A DNA stretch of 64,000 nt, taken from Spirochaetota bacterium. GTDB taxonomy: Bacteria; Spirochaetota; Brachyspiria; Brachyspirales; JACRPF01. A program made the translations under genes and the position numbers. The DNA lies in the NCBI GenBank assembly GCA_016214035.1, contig JACRPF010000006.1, positions 62,001-126,000 of the forward strand, given 5' to 3'. Shown here one piece after another: positions 25,318-33,817 of this stretch (within the stretch, counting starts at the first letter, position 1; each line of letters starts with the position of its first letter). The notes under the pieces were generated by a model. The model had not been told where the DNA came from and did not search any database. It saw only the letters and a list, made by a program, of their open reading frames with translations.

Positions 25318-27537
25318 CTACCGGCGTCCCCCGCGATCACGATCACGTCCGCCGCCGCCGTAGCCGCCGCGTCCCCCGCGATCTCCACCGCGGTCACGAT
25401 CACGTCCGCGATCTCCGCCGCCGCCCCGGCCTTCCCGGTCGGAGCTTCCGGTGTAGTCCTCAAAACCCGGCAGCGTCGCCTTGCGGCTCAACGAAATCTT
25501 GCCGCCGGAAAGTCCCATTACCTTCACCTTTATCCGGTCGCCGAGCTGGACGAACGAATAAATGTCCTCAACGCGGTTCGCATCGAGTTCAGAGATGTGA
25601 CACATGCCTTCGACTCCCGGCATGATCTCGACAAATACGCCGAATTCCTTTATACCCTTCACCGGGCCTTCGAATATCTCGCCGATATCGGGCTCTTTGG
25701 TGAATCCGCCGATAAGGTCGATGGTCTTCTGCATCCACTCATCGTCCTTCGCGAATATCATCACGCTGCCGTCGTCCGAGATCTCCACATCGCTCTGAGT
25801 CGCCTCGGTGATGCTCTTGATGTTCTTCCCGGACGGACCGATGAGGTCCTTGATGCGTTCCGGATTGATCTTGATTGTCTTGGTCTTCGGCGCTGTGGGT
25901 GCGATCGCCCCGGCCTGTGCGATGACCTTGTTCATGCTCTCGAGAATCGCAAGGCGGGCTTTTTTCGCCTGGCCGAGCGCTTCATGGAGAATGGTGGTCG
26001 ATATACCCTTGAGCTTGATATCAAGCTGGAATGCGGTGATGCCTTCCGCGGTACCGGCGACCTTGAAATCCATATCGCCGAGGTGGTCCTCAACGCCCTG
26101 GATATCGGTAAGCACCTTGTGCTTTCCTTCATAGGTGGCAAGCCCCATGGCGATGCCCGCTACGTTCGATTTGAGCTGAACGCCGGCATCGAGCAGAGCG
26201 ATCGACGATGCGCAGATGGTCGCCATCGACGATGAACCGTTCGATTCAAGAATTTCAGACACGATACGCACGGTGTACGGGAAATTCTCCTTCGGCATGA
26301 CCGCATTGAACGAGCGCTCGGCAAGGTTGCCGTGCCCGATCTCGCGTCGGCCCGGAGAACCCATGCGGCCCGTCTCCCCCACGGAGAACGGCGGGAAATT
26401 ATAATGCAGCATGAATGTCTTGTCGGATTTTTCATCGACGTCATCGATGAGCTGGGCGTCCTTGCGGGAACCGAGCGTCACGATGGCGAGACTCTGCGTC
26501 TGGCCGCGGGTGAAAAGACCCGAGCCGTGCACACGCGGGAGGATCTTCGTGCGTATATCGAGCGCGCGTATCTCGTCGAGTGCGCGGTCGTCGGGACGAT
26601 GCGAATCGTTCACGATGGCCTTCCGTACAACTTCCTCTTCGATCATCGAGAGAATCATGGCGATCTGCGGCTTTTTCGATTCGTCGATATCGGCGAACTT
26701 GGCTTTCGCCTCTTCCAGTACCGCATCCAGACCCGCCTGACGCGCCATCTTTTCCTTGCCGCTGCTCGCCGCTGCTATCTTCTCGCGCGCGAATGCGAAC
26801 ACGTTCGCCTTCAGTTCTTCGTCTATCTTGAAAAGCGGGAATTCTTTCTTCTGCACCTTCACGATGCGTGCAAGTTCTTCCTGCAGCGCTATGATCGGCT
26901 GTATCTCCTTATGCGCGCGTTCAACGGCGGCGATGAATATCTCTTCGCTCACTTCACACGCCTCGCCCTCGATCATGGTGATGGCGTCCTTTGAACCCAC
27001 CACGATGATATCGAGCAGACTGGTGTCGAGTTCTTCATAGGTCGGATTGACGATGTAATTGCCGTCACGATAGCCCATGCGCACCGCGGCGATGGGGCCG
27101 TCGAACGGTATGGGCGATATCACGAGACTCGCGCTCGATGCGATGACCGCGAAGACATCGGTTGACTGTTTCTGATCGGTCGAGAAAAGCGTGGGAACCA
27201 CCTGCACTTCGTTGCGGAATCCTTCCGGGAAGAGCGGACGTATCGGGCGGTCGATGATACGGCTGATGAGCACTTCCTTGTCGCGGGGACGTCCCTCGCG
27301 TTTGAGAAAGCCGCCGGGGATCTTCCCGCCGGCATAATATTTCTCGTTGTAGTTGACGGTGAGCGGAAAGAAGTCCATCGAAAGGTCGCCTTCTTTGTCC
27401 ACCGTTGATGTCGCCAATATGGTGATGTCGCCGTAGCGGAGCACCACCGAGCCGGATGCCTGTTTGGCCATAAGTCCGGTCTCAAGAATGAGTTCTTTCC
27501 CATTCAGCTGCATTTTGACCTGTGTTGCGTCATTCAT
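25318..27537 (-). CDS. pnp: Polynucleotide phosphorylase with RGG-rich tail
   Basis: A 739-residue 3'-to-5' exoribonuclease that degrades RNA with phosphate. Two RNase PH-like domains (about 1-225 and 315-540) are linked by a helical domain. FFPLTVNYNEKYYAGGKIPGGFLKREGRPRDKE in the first and RREIGHGNLAERS plus MDFKVAGT in the second mark the family. KH (about 550-615, IKDLIGPSGKNIK) and S1 (about 620-690, GEIFEGPVKGIKEFGVFVEI) RNA-binding domains follow. The last about 45 residues are unusual: an Arg/Gly/Asp-rich repeat (GGRGGYGGGGRDRDRGGRR). rpsO lies upstream, the classical rpsO-pnp order. Confidence 0.97.
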   Translation of the reverse strand: MNDATQVKMQLNGKELILETGLMAKQASGSVVLRYGDITILATSTVDKEGDLSMDFFPLTVNYNEKYYAGGKIPGGFLKREGRPRDKEVLISRIIDRPIRPLFPEGFRNEVQVVPTLFSTDQKQSTDVFAVIASSASLVISPIPFDGPIAAVRMGYRDGNYIVNPTYEELDTSLLDIIVVGSKDAITMIEGEACEVSEEIFIAAVERAHKEIQPIIALQEELARIVKVQKKEFPLFKIDEELKANVFAFAREKIAAASSGKEKMARQAGLDAVLEEAKAKFADIDESKKPQIAMILSMIEEEVVRKAIVNDSHRPDDRALDEIRALDIRTKILPRVHGSGLFTRGQTQSLAIVTLGSRKDAQLIDDVDEKSDKTFMLHYNFPPFSVGETGRMGSPGRREIGHGNLAERSFNAVMPKENFPYTVRIVSEILESNGSSSMATICASSIALLDAGVQLKSNVAGIAMGLATYEGKHKVLTDIQGVEDHLGDMDFKVAGTAEGITAFQLDIKLKGISTTILHEALGQAKKARLAILESMNKVIAQAGAIAPTAPKTKTIKINPERIKDLIGPSGKNIKSITEATQSDVEISDDGSVMIFAKDDEWMQKTIDLIGGFTKEPDIGEIFEGPVKGIKEFGVFVEIMPGVEGMCHISELDANRVEDIYSFVQLGDRIKVKVMGLSGGKISLSRKATLPGFEDYTGSSDREGRGGGGDRGRDRDRGGDRGGRGGYGGGGRDRDRGGRR

Positions 27538-27670
27538 AGATTATCCCCTGGGGTTTGTGTGCGCACGTTTAGCTCGGCAACGTGCAGGTGATCGTGGTAA
27601 CAACGGAGCCCGTCCAAACGGCGGCACTGTGCCCCGGACGCGCTGTATATATCGTGCATGAACCGCAGTG

Positions 27671-27940
27671 TTATTTGCGTATGTTCAGGCGTTTGATGAG
27701 GTCGCGATATTTGTCAAGATCGTTCTTGCGCAGATAATCCAGAAGTTTCCGTCTGCGGTTGACCATCTTCAGAAGACCGATGCGGGAATGGTGGTCTTTC
27801 TCGTGCGACTTGAAATGTTCTGCAAGCCCGAGAATGCGGTTGGTCAAGAGTGCGACCTGGACTTCCGGCGAACCGGTATCCTTGTCGCTGCGGCGGAATG
27901 TTCCGATCACTTCGGCCTTCGCCTTTGTTTCAATAGCCAT
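27671..27940 (-). CDS. rpsO: 30S ribosomal protein S15
   Basis: An 89-residue ribosomal protein that binds 16S rRNA early in small-subunit assembly. The family pattern is complete: [47 protein letters not shown]. Its 5' end overlaps ribF by 34 nt, and pnp follows after 133 nt without a gene, a gap that in other bacteria holds pnp control sites. Confidence 0.97.
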   Translation of the reverse strand: MAIETKAKAEVIGTFRRSDKDTGSPEVQVALLTNRILGLAEHFKSHEKDHHSRIGLLKMVNRRRKLLDYLRKNDLDKYRDLIKRLNIRK

Positions 27941-28878
27941 TGCGTGCTCCTTGCGAATATTCGACGCGCGTTACGCACATCGCTCGCGATGAGTTCTTTT
28001 AAAGCATCGACCGACGATATCTTCCGTACCGGTCTGAGATAACGCACGAAGAAAATCTGTATGCGCTTTCCGTAAAGATTGTTGCTGAAATCAAGGAGGT
28101 GCGATTCGCATTGCACCGCCGCGCCGTGGAACGCCGCTTTCCCGATGAACGTGAGCGCCGGCTTTGCCGCCACGCCCCCGATCCTGACGAACGAGAGGTA
28201 AACCCCCGCGCGCGGAAGCATTCCGCCCGCGCTGATTTTCGCCGTCGGGAATCCGATCGTCCTGCCGAGCCTTTTTCCCTTTGCTACCGTACCCGAACAT
28301 GAAAAAAAATCGCCGAGCATGACCTGTGCGCTCCGGCAATCGCCCTCGGCAACGGCCTCGCGGACCGCACTCGTGGCGACTTTCCTGTTCCGGTACCTTA
28401 GAAAAGGGAAAACCTTTACGTCAATACGCCTGCGGTAATCCCGCAGCGCATCTTTCGCAAAGCATTTCATAACGGCCGGTGTGCCTTCTTTTCCGCGGCC
28501 GAAATGAAAATCTTCTCCGATCGCAATCTCATTGATACGGTAATAGTCGATCAATTTTTGAAAGAACTCACGCGCGGACAGTATAACGAATTCAGGCGAA
28601 AAGTCAATAACAACGATGTAATCCGGACCGAGCGCCGAGAGCCGATCTATGTTGTCTGAAAGCGAATATAACCGCGGCAACGGATGGGCGAAATGCGTGT
28701 CTTCATAGCGCCTGCGGAACGTAATGACGATGGAAACCGCTTTTTTGCGCCGGGCGCTTCGCACCACATGCCCGATAAGCTTCTGATGCCCGCGATGGAC
28801 CCCGTCGAATTTCCCGATGGTGATGACGCTTGATGAAATGCCGGGAATACGCCGGAAACCGTGTATGACCTTACTCAT
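27907..28878 (-). CDS. ribF: Bifunctional riboflavin kinase / FAD synthetase
   Basis: A 323-residue cytoplasmic enzyme turning riboflavin into FMN and FAD. The N-terminal nucleotidyl-transferase domain (about 1-160) has [18 protein letters not shown] and [15 protein letters not shown]. The C-terminal kinase domain (about 180-300) has [20 protein letters not shown] and the [21 protein letters not shown] segment. Two genes following it (rpsO, pnp) and the DUF4870-like gene 7 nt upstream form one minus-strand unit. Its FAD supply would also serve the nearby oxidoreductase pair, though that is only contextual. Confidence 0.95.
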   Translation of the reverse strand: MSKVIHGFRRIPGISSSVITIGKFDGVHRGHQKLIGHVVRSARRKKAVSIVITFRRRYEDTHFAHPLPRLYSLSDNIDRLSALGPDYIVVIDFSPEFVILSAREFFQKLIDYYRINEIAIGEDFHFGRGKEGTPAVMKCFAKDALRDYRRRIDVKVFPFLRYRNRKVATSAVREAVAEGDCRSAQVMLGDFFSCSGTVAKGKRLGRTIGFPTAKISAGGMLPRAGVYLSFVRIGGVAAKPALTFIGKAAFHGAAVQCESHLLDFSNNLYGKRIQIFFVRYLRPVRKISSVDALKELIASDVRNARRIFARSTQWLLKQRRRPK

Positions 28879-28885
28879 TGTTCGA

Positions 28886-29221
28886 TTATAGAGGAAAACG
28901 GTCGAAAACGCGATCGACGAACGGCATCATGTATTTTTCATTCTTTGTGATGATACGATGCACCGCAACACCGCTGTAATAGAGCACCGCGCATATATTG
29001 GCGATGAGAACGATAAGAAGCAATGTACTGAGCCCCGGCGGCAGCATAAGCGACAGGAGCAAGTAAAGGAGAATACTGCCTAATAGATAACCGGATACGA
29101 TGACAGACTGCTTTGCATGAAAGCGGGCAAAACCGTCATGCTCATCGCTCAGATATAACGGAAAAAACCACCCGGCAACCGGGATATAACCGATTACCGA
29201 CAATAATACCGATTTGTTCAT
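28886..29221 (-). CDS. DUF4870-like small membrane protein
   Basis: A 111-residue protein with three hydrophobic stretches (SVLLSVIGYIPVAGWFFPLYL, SGYLLGSILLYLLLSLML, LSTLLLIVLIANICAVLYYSG). The segment FPLYLSDEHDGFARFHAKQSVI matches the F.RFHAKQ core of DUF4870/YtzA-type membrane proteins, whose function is unknown. It heads the ribF-rpsO-pnp unit. Its promoter ends 6 nt before the start codon, so the whole operon transcript should begin without a leader. Confidence 0.75.
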   Translation of the reverse strand: MNKSVLLSVIGYIPVAGWFFPLYLSDEHDGFARFHAKQSVIVSGYLLGSILLYLLLSLMLPPGLSTLLLIVLIANICAVLYYSGVAVHRIITKNEKYMMPFVDRVFDRFPL

Positions 29222-29227
29222 AAAGGC

Positions 29228-29255
29228 ATTATAACCTTCATGCAGGATTTTTCAA
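29228..29255 (-). promoter_or_regulatory. Near-consensus promoter, leaderless, for the ribF-rpsO-pnp unit
   Basis: Minus-strand TTGAAA (29250-29255), 16-nt spacer, TATAAT (29228-29233), then six bases to ATG 29221. Predicted transcription starts at or next to the A of the start codon. Confidence 0.7.
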
Positions 29256-29277
29256 CTGGACTGCGAAATATCCCGCG

Positions 29278-31149
29278 CTATGCCAAAAGTCTTCTGTTAC
29301 GATGCGTCAGCGGTATTGATCCGATGACACAGGACAGTGAATGCGCCGTGCCCCAGGAGTCCAATTCCTTCGCGGCGATGATGCGCATATACTGTGTCAT
29401 GTCCTCGCTTACCGGCGGCGTGCCCTCACCCGACGATGATACCTTCATCACGAGCGTATGCTGAAACGATGCATCACTGAGTACTTTGGTGACAGTATCT
29501 GCAACCGCCGCGCGTACCTCTTTCTTCTTCCGGCCGATTGTAAGCAGGGCCATAAGCGCATGCGAGCAGTCCTGGAACACTTCCGCCCGTTCTTTGAGCA
29601 ATGCCGCGATATCGGCGACACTGTCGGCATCGGCAAATTTCCCGAGCAGATGCAGAGCGCCGTAGATGCGTTTCTGATTATTGCTCCGTCCCGTTTCCGG
29701 CTGATAGTCGTCACGTGATGAGACTATCTCACGGAGTACCGGAAGCGCCGCCCGGTCGCCGAGAAGCCCGAGTGCAAGCGCGCTGTTGCGCCGCCGGTGT
29801 TCGTCACCGTCGGTAAGCCATTGCCGGAGTTCGCGCTTCATCTCATTGCCGAGGAGATACGCGCCCCAGACGGCTTCGCCCGGCTTGTTCGTTGCCAATG
29901 CCTCATATATCGTTTTGCCGTCACGCGGCCACTCATTCGGTTTATACTGCGCCGCCGGGTCGTAGCACCCCGTCTTCTTCAACTCGGCAATGAGCGTTGC
30001 ATGCGGCACCTGACGCACATCGATATGTTCTTTCAGGGACAGCGAAATCGCCGTTGCGGCAATTTCGCCTGCACGCTGCATTTCCTTCCGCATGCGCACC
30101 GCGGTAGCCATCTCATGGTCCACCGCCATCGCGCGGCACGCCACGAGTATACCCTTCCAGCCTTTCGGAAGAAACGAATCGAGCGGTATGGGTATGTATA
30201 CGGTGCGGCCCCAGAGACTGCCGGCCAGCATCCAGTCCTTTATCATATCGCCTTCGAACGCCCAGTCCTTCGAATGGCTGTCGAAGTTCGAATAAACGAA
30301 AAGTACGGGATCTTTCTCCACATTTCCGTGAATCAGATCGCTGAAGCGCACCGTGCGTTCCCCGACGATAAGTCTGCTTTCGCGCAAACCGATGATCGGC
30401 GATACGAATACCAGCGCATTGCCTTCATTGAACGATGCCGGCAGATGCAGCGCATTGGCGTGTGCAATTGAATCTGAAAAGTCGTCGGGATCCAATGGAT
30501 CGGTATATCCCGCGTCGAAGTTCGACCAGGTGATCGTTACACTGCCGTCCGCTTTTCTGCGAAGAAATCTCGGCGCGCTTGAGAACGGCTGCGGCTCACC
30601 GTCCGATGCGCGGCCGCTCTGAAACGCGCAGCCTGCCATGGCGGCAACATCACCGTTCGCGGTGGCGTCGATGACATAGGGGGCGACGGCATCGTGCATG
30701 CCCGTGTCATCGCGAAAACGAACGCCGCCGACCGTATGTCCTTTGCGGTATACACCGACGACAGCGGCCCCGTACGCAATATCCACCGTTCCGTTGAGAC
30801 ATTCTTTCTCCACAAGATATTTGAATGCCTCCGGACCGTAGACATTGTTCGCCGAGCAGAACGCCTTTACTTTCGCATCAATCTCTTCGTACATACCGCC
30901 GGTGGTACCGTAGTAATAGCAGAACACCGACCCGCCGGTACCCGTACCGCCCACATACGTCTCGCGCTCGATACCGAGCACGCGAAGTCCGCGCCGTGCC
31001 GCAGTGAGCGCCGCATAACATCCGGCGGTGCCGAGCCCCGCAACGATGACATCGTATTCTTTTACCGGAGCCGGTGACGGCTGTTTTTCCTGTACCGATA
31101 TTCCATTCACAAGCGTGTAGAGATTCATTCCGTTTCCTTGTGCTTTCAT
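29278..31149 (-). CDS. FAD-dependent oxidoreductase with HEAT-repeat C-terminus
   Basis: A 623-residue protein. The N-terminal about 440 residues are an FAD_oxidored-type flavoprotein: dinucleotide motif YDVIVAGLGTAGCYAALTAARRGLRVLGIE, then VGGTGTGGSVFCYYYG, and APYVIDATANGDVAAMAG near the flavin. The C-terminal about 150 residues contain helical pairs typical of HEAT/PBS lyase repeats (NSALALGLLGDRAALPVLREIV, GALHLLGKFADADSVADIAALL). No signal peptide is seen. Substrate is unknown; this flavoprotein family is common in carbohydrate-degrading bacteria. Start ATG 31149 is chosen because GGAG lies about 7 nt upstream and it abuts the stop of the partner gene; longer frames overlap that gene. 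Confidence 0.82.
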   Translation of the reverse strand: MKAQGNGMNLYTLVNGISVQEKQPSPAPVKEYDVIVAGLGTAGCYAALTAARRGLRVLGIERETYVGGTGTGGSVFCYYYGTTGGMYEEIDAKVKAFCSANNVYGPEAFKYLVEKECLNGTVDIAYGAAVVGVYRKGHTVGGVRFRDDTGMHDAVAPYVIDATANGDVAAMAGCAFQSGRASDGEPQPFSSAPRFLRRKADGSVTITWSNFDAGYTDPLDPDDFSDSIAHANALHLPASFNEGNALVFVSPIIGLRESRLIVGERTVRFSDLIHGNVEKDPVLFVYSNFDSHSKDWAFEGDMIKDWMLAGSLWGRTVYIPIPLDSFLPKGWKGILVACRAMAVDHEMATAVRMRKEMQRAGEIAATAISLSLKEHIDVRQVPHATLIAELKKTGCYDPAAQYKPNEWPRDGKTIYEALATNKPGEAVWGAYLLGNEMKRELRQWLTDGDEHRRRNSALALGLLGDRAALPVLREIVSSRDDYQPETGRSNNQKRIYGALHLLGKFADADSVADIAALLKERAEVFQDCSHALMALLTIGRKKKEVRAAVADTVTKVLSDASFQHTLVMKVSSSGEGTPPVSEDMTQYMRIIAAKELDSWGTAHSLSCVIGSIPLTHRNRRLLA

Positions 31150-31150
31150 A

Positions 31151-31942
31151 TTAAGCTCCGAACACGCAGCCGGCATCAAAGGCGGCAAGCGCATTATCAT
31201 ATGCTGCGGACGGAAGATGCACCCATCCGTCAGATATCGTTTTGGGGCCTTTCGGCACAGACACATCAAATGTCATGCCTACGGCGGCAAGCGTTGCCAT
31301 TCCCAACCGTGCATCGCGCGCTGCCCATGCTCGGAAAAACGTCTCACGCGCGGCAGGCCATGCTGCATCAACAGGAACAGTGACAGAGAATATACGCTCA
31401 TGACCGAATCGCCCTTCACTGACGGATACACCGTTCGCAGCAGGAATCGATCCATCACATGGAGGACAGCCCAGCAGGGCGCTGACATGTTTTCCGGTAA
31501 ATGTAATACCTTTTCCCGGCGCGCTTCTGCATGCCGATGTCGTATCGATGATGCGTTTCACCGTCACCGGCGTTTTCCCGGAAGCGTTGAACAGTGTTAC
31601 CGCAAAACCGTCGGCACTCGATGTGACATCAAGCACTTCCGTCATAAACGATACCGGCAGATGATCGGTACCGATACGGGCATAGAGCACCGGCATGAGG
31701 CCCGGAATATGCGCCGCGCCGTCTTTGAGAATGTTTCTATCGAGCAATTCCTGTTTAAGTCGTTTGCCTTCATCGCTCTGCGGCGGTGTATCCCATCCCG
31801 TGCCGTAGCGGTATGCATAAAGGAATTCGGGCCCCACCATCGCGGTAGACTCAACGACCAGCGTCTCTTCCCGGTCGCGATAGGCGATGCCGAGACCCGC
31901 AAGCGTTGCGCCGATAACCAACGTGTTGTATGTTGTTTTCAT
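31151..31942 (-). CDS. FAD/NAD(P)-binding-like partner protein
   Basis: A 263-residue protein. Its N-terminus (YNTLVIGATLAGLGIAYRDREETLVVES) has a Rossmann-type start with a relaxed glycine motif, and VKRIIDTTSACRS resembles the second nucleotide-contact region of flavin oxidoreductases. At under half the length of its neighbour it lacks a clear substrate domain, so it may be a reduced oxidoreductase or a subunit of the enzyme encoded one base downstream. GGAG lies 6-8 nt before ATG 31942. Translational coupling to the 623-residue protein is nearly certain from the one-base gap. Confidence 0.65.
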   Translation of the reverse strand: MKTTYNTLVIGATLAGLGIAYRDREETLVVESTAMVGPEFLYAYRYGTGWDTPPQSDEGKRLKQELLDRNILKDGAAHIPGLMPVLYARIGTDHLPVSFMTEVLDVTSSADGFAVTLFNASGKTPVTVKRIIDTTSACRSAPGKGITFTGKHVSALLGCPPCDGSIPAANGVSVSEGRFGHERIFSVTVPVDAAWPAARETFFRAWAARDARLGMATLAAVGMTFDVSVPKGPKTISDGWVHLPSAAYDNALAAFDAGCVFGA

Positions 31943-32063
31943 GGATGCTCCATCGAATAGCGTAGTGTTAATATACCATGGAATCCCGATATTTACTCGT
32001 ATCGTTTTGACAAAAAATGGTACTATGGTGATAGTATGCCGCGTGCGGCGACAGGCGTCCGCG

Positions 32064-32091
32064 TTGATTTGTATTCCCCCGTGTATATGAT
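32064..32091 (+). promoter_or_regulatory. Candidate promoter of the MFS gene
   Basis: TTGATT (32064-32069), 16-nt spacer, TATGAT (32086-32091); short leader with GAGGAGG before ATG 32118. Confidence 0.5.
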
Positions 32092-32117
32092 AATATGCGC
32101 ACACTCGAGGAGGCGCT

Positions 32118-33254
32118 ATGACCATTCTCATCTATATGCTCCCCTTTCTCACCGACGTCTGCATCGGCATTTTCCTGTTCGCATATCCGGTGGCCGCCTC
32201 CAAGGCGGGCGCGACGCCGTTCTTCATCGCAAATATCCCCGTGGTGTTCAGTTTCTGTTATCTGGCCGCATCCTTCGCTCTTGCCCGCGTCAAGCTCTCG
32301 TCGGCCGGATATTACCGCGTACTCATCATCTCCATTCTAGCGATGATGGCGGCCGCCGTCGTGTCATATCTGGTGAAAGGGCCGCTCCTGCTCGTGTATC
32401 TCTACGTCTTCGTCATAGGTTCGTTCTGCGCGCTCTTCTTCGTGAGTTTTCAGGTCATCATGGATATGGTATCGCACCGCCAGCCGCTCTACTGCAATGT
32501 CAGCAACTACAATATCTCATGGAGCCTCGGACTCGGCGCGGGGCCGCTCATATCGGGACTCCTCTACGAATACGATGCGCGCATATCGTTCCTCGTCGCT
32601 GCCGGTCTTTGTCTCACCGTTCTCATACTGCTCTTCGTAGTACGTTCCCTTCATTTGAACGACGCAGCCGTTGCCGTAAAAAAGCCCACACCTGACACGC
32701 CGGACAATAAAGTCCGCTTCGGCTGGGCGCTCATCCTGCTCGGTGCCGCGACCGGTGTTTTTGTCCGCGTTCTGTTCCCCGACTTCGGCTTGAAACAGGG
32801 CTTTTCAACGGCGCAGGCCGGGGCGCTCATCTTCTGCTTTCTCGGAACGCAGGCTGTTCTGTCATTCCTCATGCGTTTCATCTACGAAAAACTCGAACGT
32901 ATCTATATCACCGTGATAGCGGCAGGCTGCGCACTGGCCTCGCTCTGTGTCATCGGATTCGCGCATAGTCTGCCGGCGCTTTTTGCGGCATTCGCCCTGT
33001 TCGGCGTGTTCCAAACGGTATTCTTTTTCTATGCGGTATTCTACGCGCTTTCCAACAGAAAAAACGCATCCCGCAACGTGAGCATCAACGAAGGCATCGT
33101 AGGCGCTGCCGGCATCATCGCGCCGTTCGCGTTCGGATCGCTCGCGACGAAAGCGGGTTATCCGTCAACGTTTGCCGCCGTCGCAGGATTTGTCCTCATC
33201 GTGTTCGTCACCGCATATATTCTGTATCTGCGTTCCGCAAAACACAAAATATAG
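32118..33254 (+). CDS. Major facilitator superfamily transporter
   Basis: A 378-residue inner-membrane protein with about twelve hydrophobic helices in two halves. The linker lies near residues 180-200 (VKKPTPDTPDNKVRFG). The polar residues of the first half (SNYNISWSLGLGAGPLISGLLYEYDARISFL) resemble helix 5 of MFS carriers. No substrate can be named; drug/sugar efflux or uptake families both look like this. GAGGAGG precedes the ATG. The gene diverges from the oxidoreductase pair, so its substrate may be related to theirs, and it ends in a good terminator. Confidence 0.88.
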   Translation: MTILIYMLPFLTDVCIGIFLFAYPVAASKAGATPFFIANIPVVFSFCYLAASFALARVKLSSAGYYRVLIISILAMMAAAVVSYLVKGPLLLVYLYVFVIGSFCALFFVSFQVIMDMVSHRQPLYCNVSNYNISWSLGLGAGPLISGLLYEYDARISFLVAAGLCLTVLILLFVVRSLHLNDAAVAVKKPTPDTPDNKVRFGWALILLGAATGVFVRVLFPDFGLKQGFSTAQAGALIFCFLGTQAVLSFLMRFIYEKLERIYITVIAAGCALASLCVIGFAHSLPALFAAFALFGVFQTVFFFYAVFYALSNRKNASRNVSINEGIVGAAGIIAPFAFGSLATKAGYPSTFAAVAGFVLIVFVTAYILYLRSAKHKI

Positions 33255-33270
33255 TACGCGCAACAAATAA

Positions 33271-33301
33271 AAAAAGCCGAACCCATAGGGTCCGGCTTTT
33301 T
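33271..33301. terminator. Bidirectional terminator
   Basis: AAAAAGCCG-A-ACCC, loop ATA, GGGT-C-CGGCTTTTT: a 13-bp stem with one mismatch and T5 on one strand and a matching A-tract on the other. It separates the convergent MFS and RRM genes. Confidence 0.88.
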
Positions 33302-33317
33302 ATTGGCTTACTAAATT

Positions 33318-33614
33318 CTAGTAACGGCGTCCGCCGCCGCCGCCATGGCTGGGGCGACGATCGTCGGTCTTCGGCTTAGCTTCGTTGACCTTGAGCGCGC
33401 GGCCGTCAACTTCTTTGCCGTCAAGAGCGGCAATAGCTGCTGCTGCTGCTTCATCTCCGTCCATTTCGACGAAGCCGAAACCTTTCGGGCGGCCAGTGTC
33501 GCGGTCAGTGATGATGGCAACGCTGAGTACCGTGCCGTGCTGTGAGAACAGATCCTGGATCTGCTCTTTCGTGGTGTTGTAACTCATGTTACCCACATAA
33601 ATCTTTTTCGCCAT
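33318..33614 (-). CDS. Single-RRM RNA-binding protein with glycine-rich tail
   Basis: A 98-residue protein of the bacterial Rbp type. RNP2 is IYVGNM (residues about 4-9) and RNP1 is KGFGFVEM (about 44-51), with a complete RRM between about 3 and 80. A basic/Gly-rich tail (RRPSHGGGGGRRY) follows. Start ATG 33614 has AAGGA upstream; the frame continues three codons further but without a site. Such proteins in cyanobacteria and other phyla bind RNA and often respond to cold. A predicted 5' leader of about 130 nt supports post-transcriptional control here. Confidence 0.93.
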   Translation of the reverse strand: MAKKIYVGNMSYNTTKEQIQDLFSQHGTVLSVAIITDRDTGRPKGFGFVEMDGDEAAAAAIAALDGKEVDGRALKVNEAKPKTDDRRPSHGGGGGRRY

Positions 33615-33751
33615 GCGAAACATCCTTGGGGGAATTACCCCGGTCTTTAATTTGTAGGTCGTCGAGAATAGATCCGGTTAGGTCGTCGGTCAGATGTTAC
33701 GAACGGCGAAACACTAAAGGAACACATTTCAATCGAAACTACATTGACAAT

Positions 33752-33780
33752 AATGTAGCATATATGTTCGAATTTGTCAA
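33752..33780 (-). promoter_or_regulatory. Promoter of the RRM gene with palindromic -10 region
   Basis: Minus-strand TTGACA (33775-33780), 17-nt spacer, TACATT (33752-33757). The -10 lies in a dyad CTACATT...AATGTAG (33739-33758). Predicted leader of about 130 nt, AT-rich at first, ending with GGGG-TAATT-CCCC beside the ribosome binding site. Confidence 0.65.
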
Positions 33781-33817
33781 TACAAAAACGTTCTTTTTTT
33801 AGAAACCCGAAAATAGG

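Noticed and set aside
27541-27670. Possible RNA gene or riboswitch between rpsO and pnp
   Set aside because: Only weak, unconvincing pairings were found; no known motif could be recognised.
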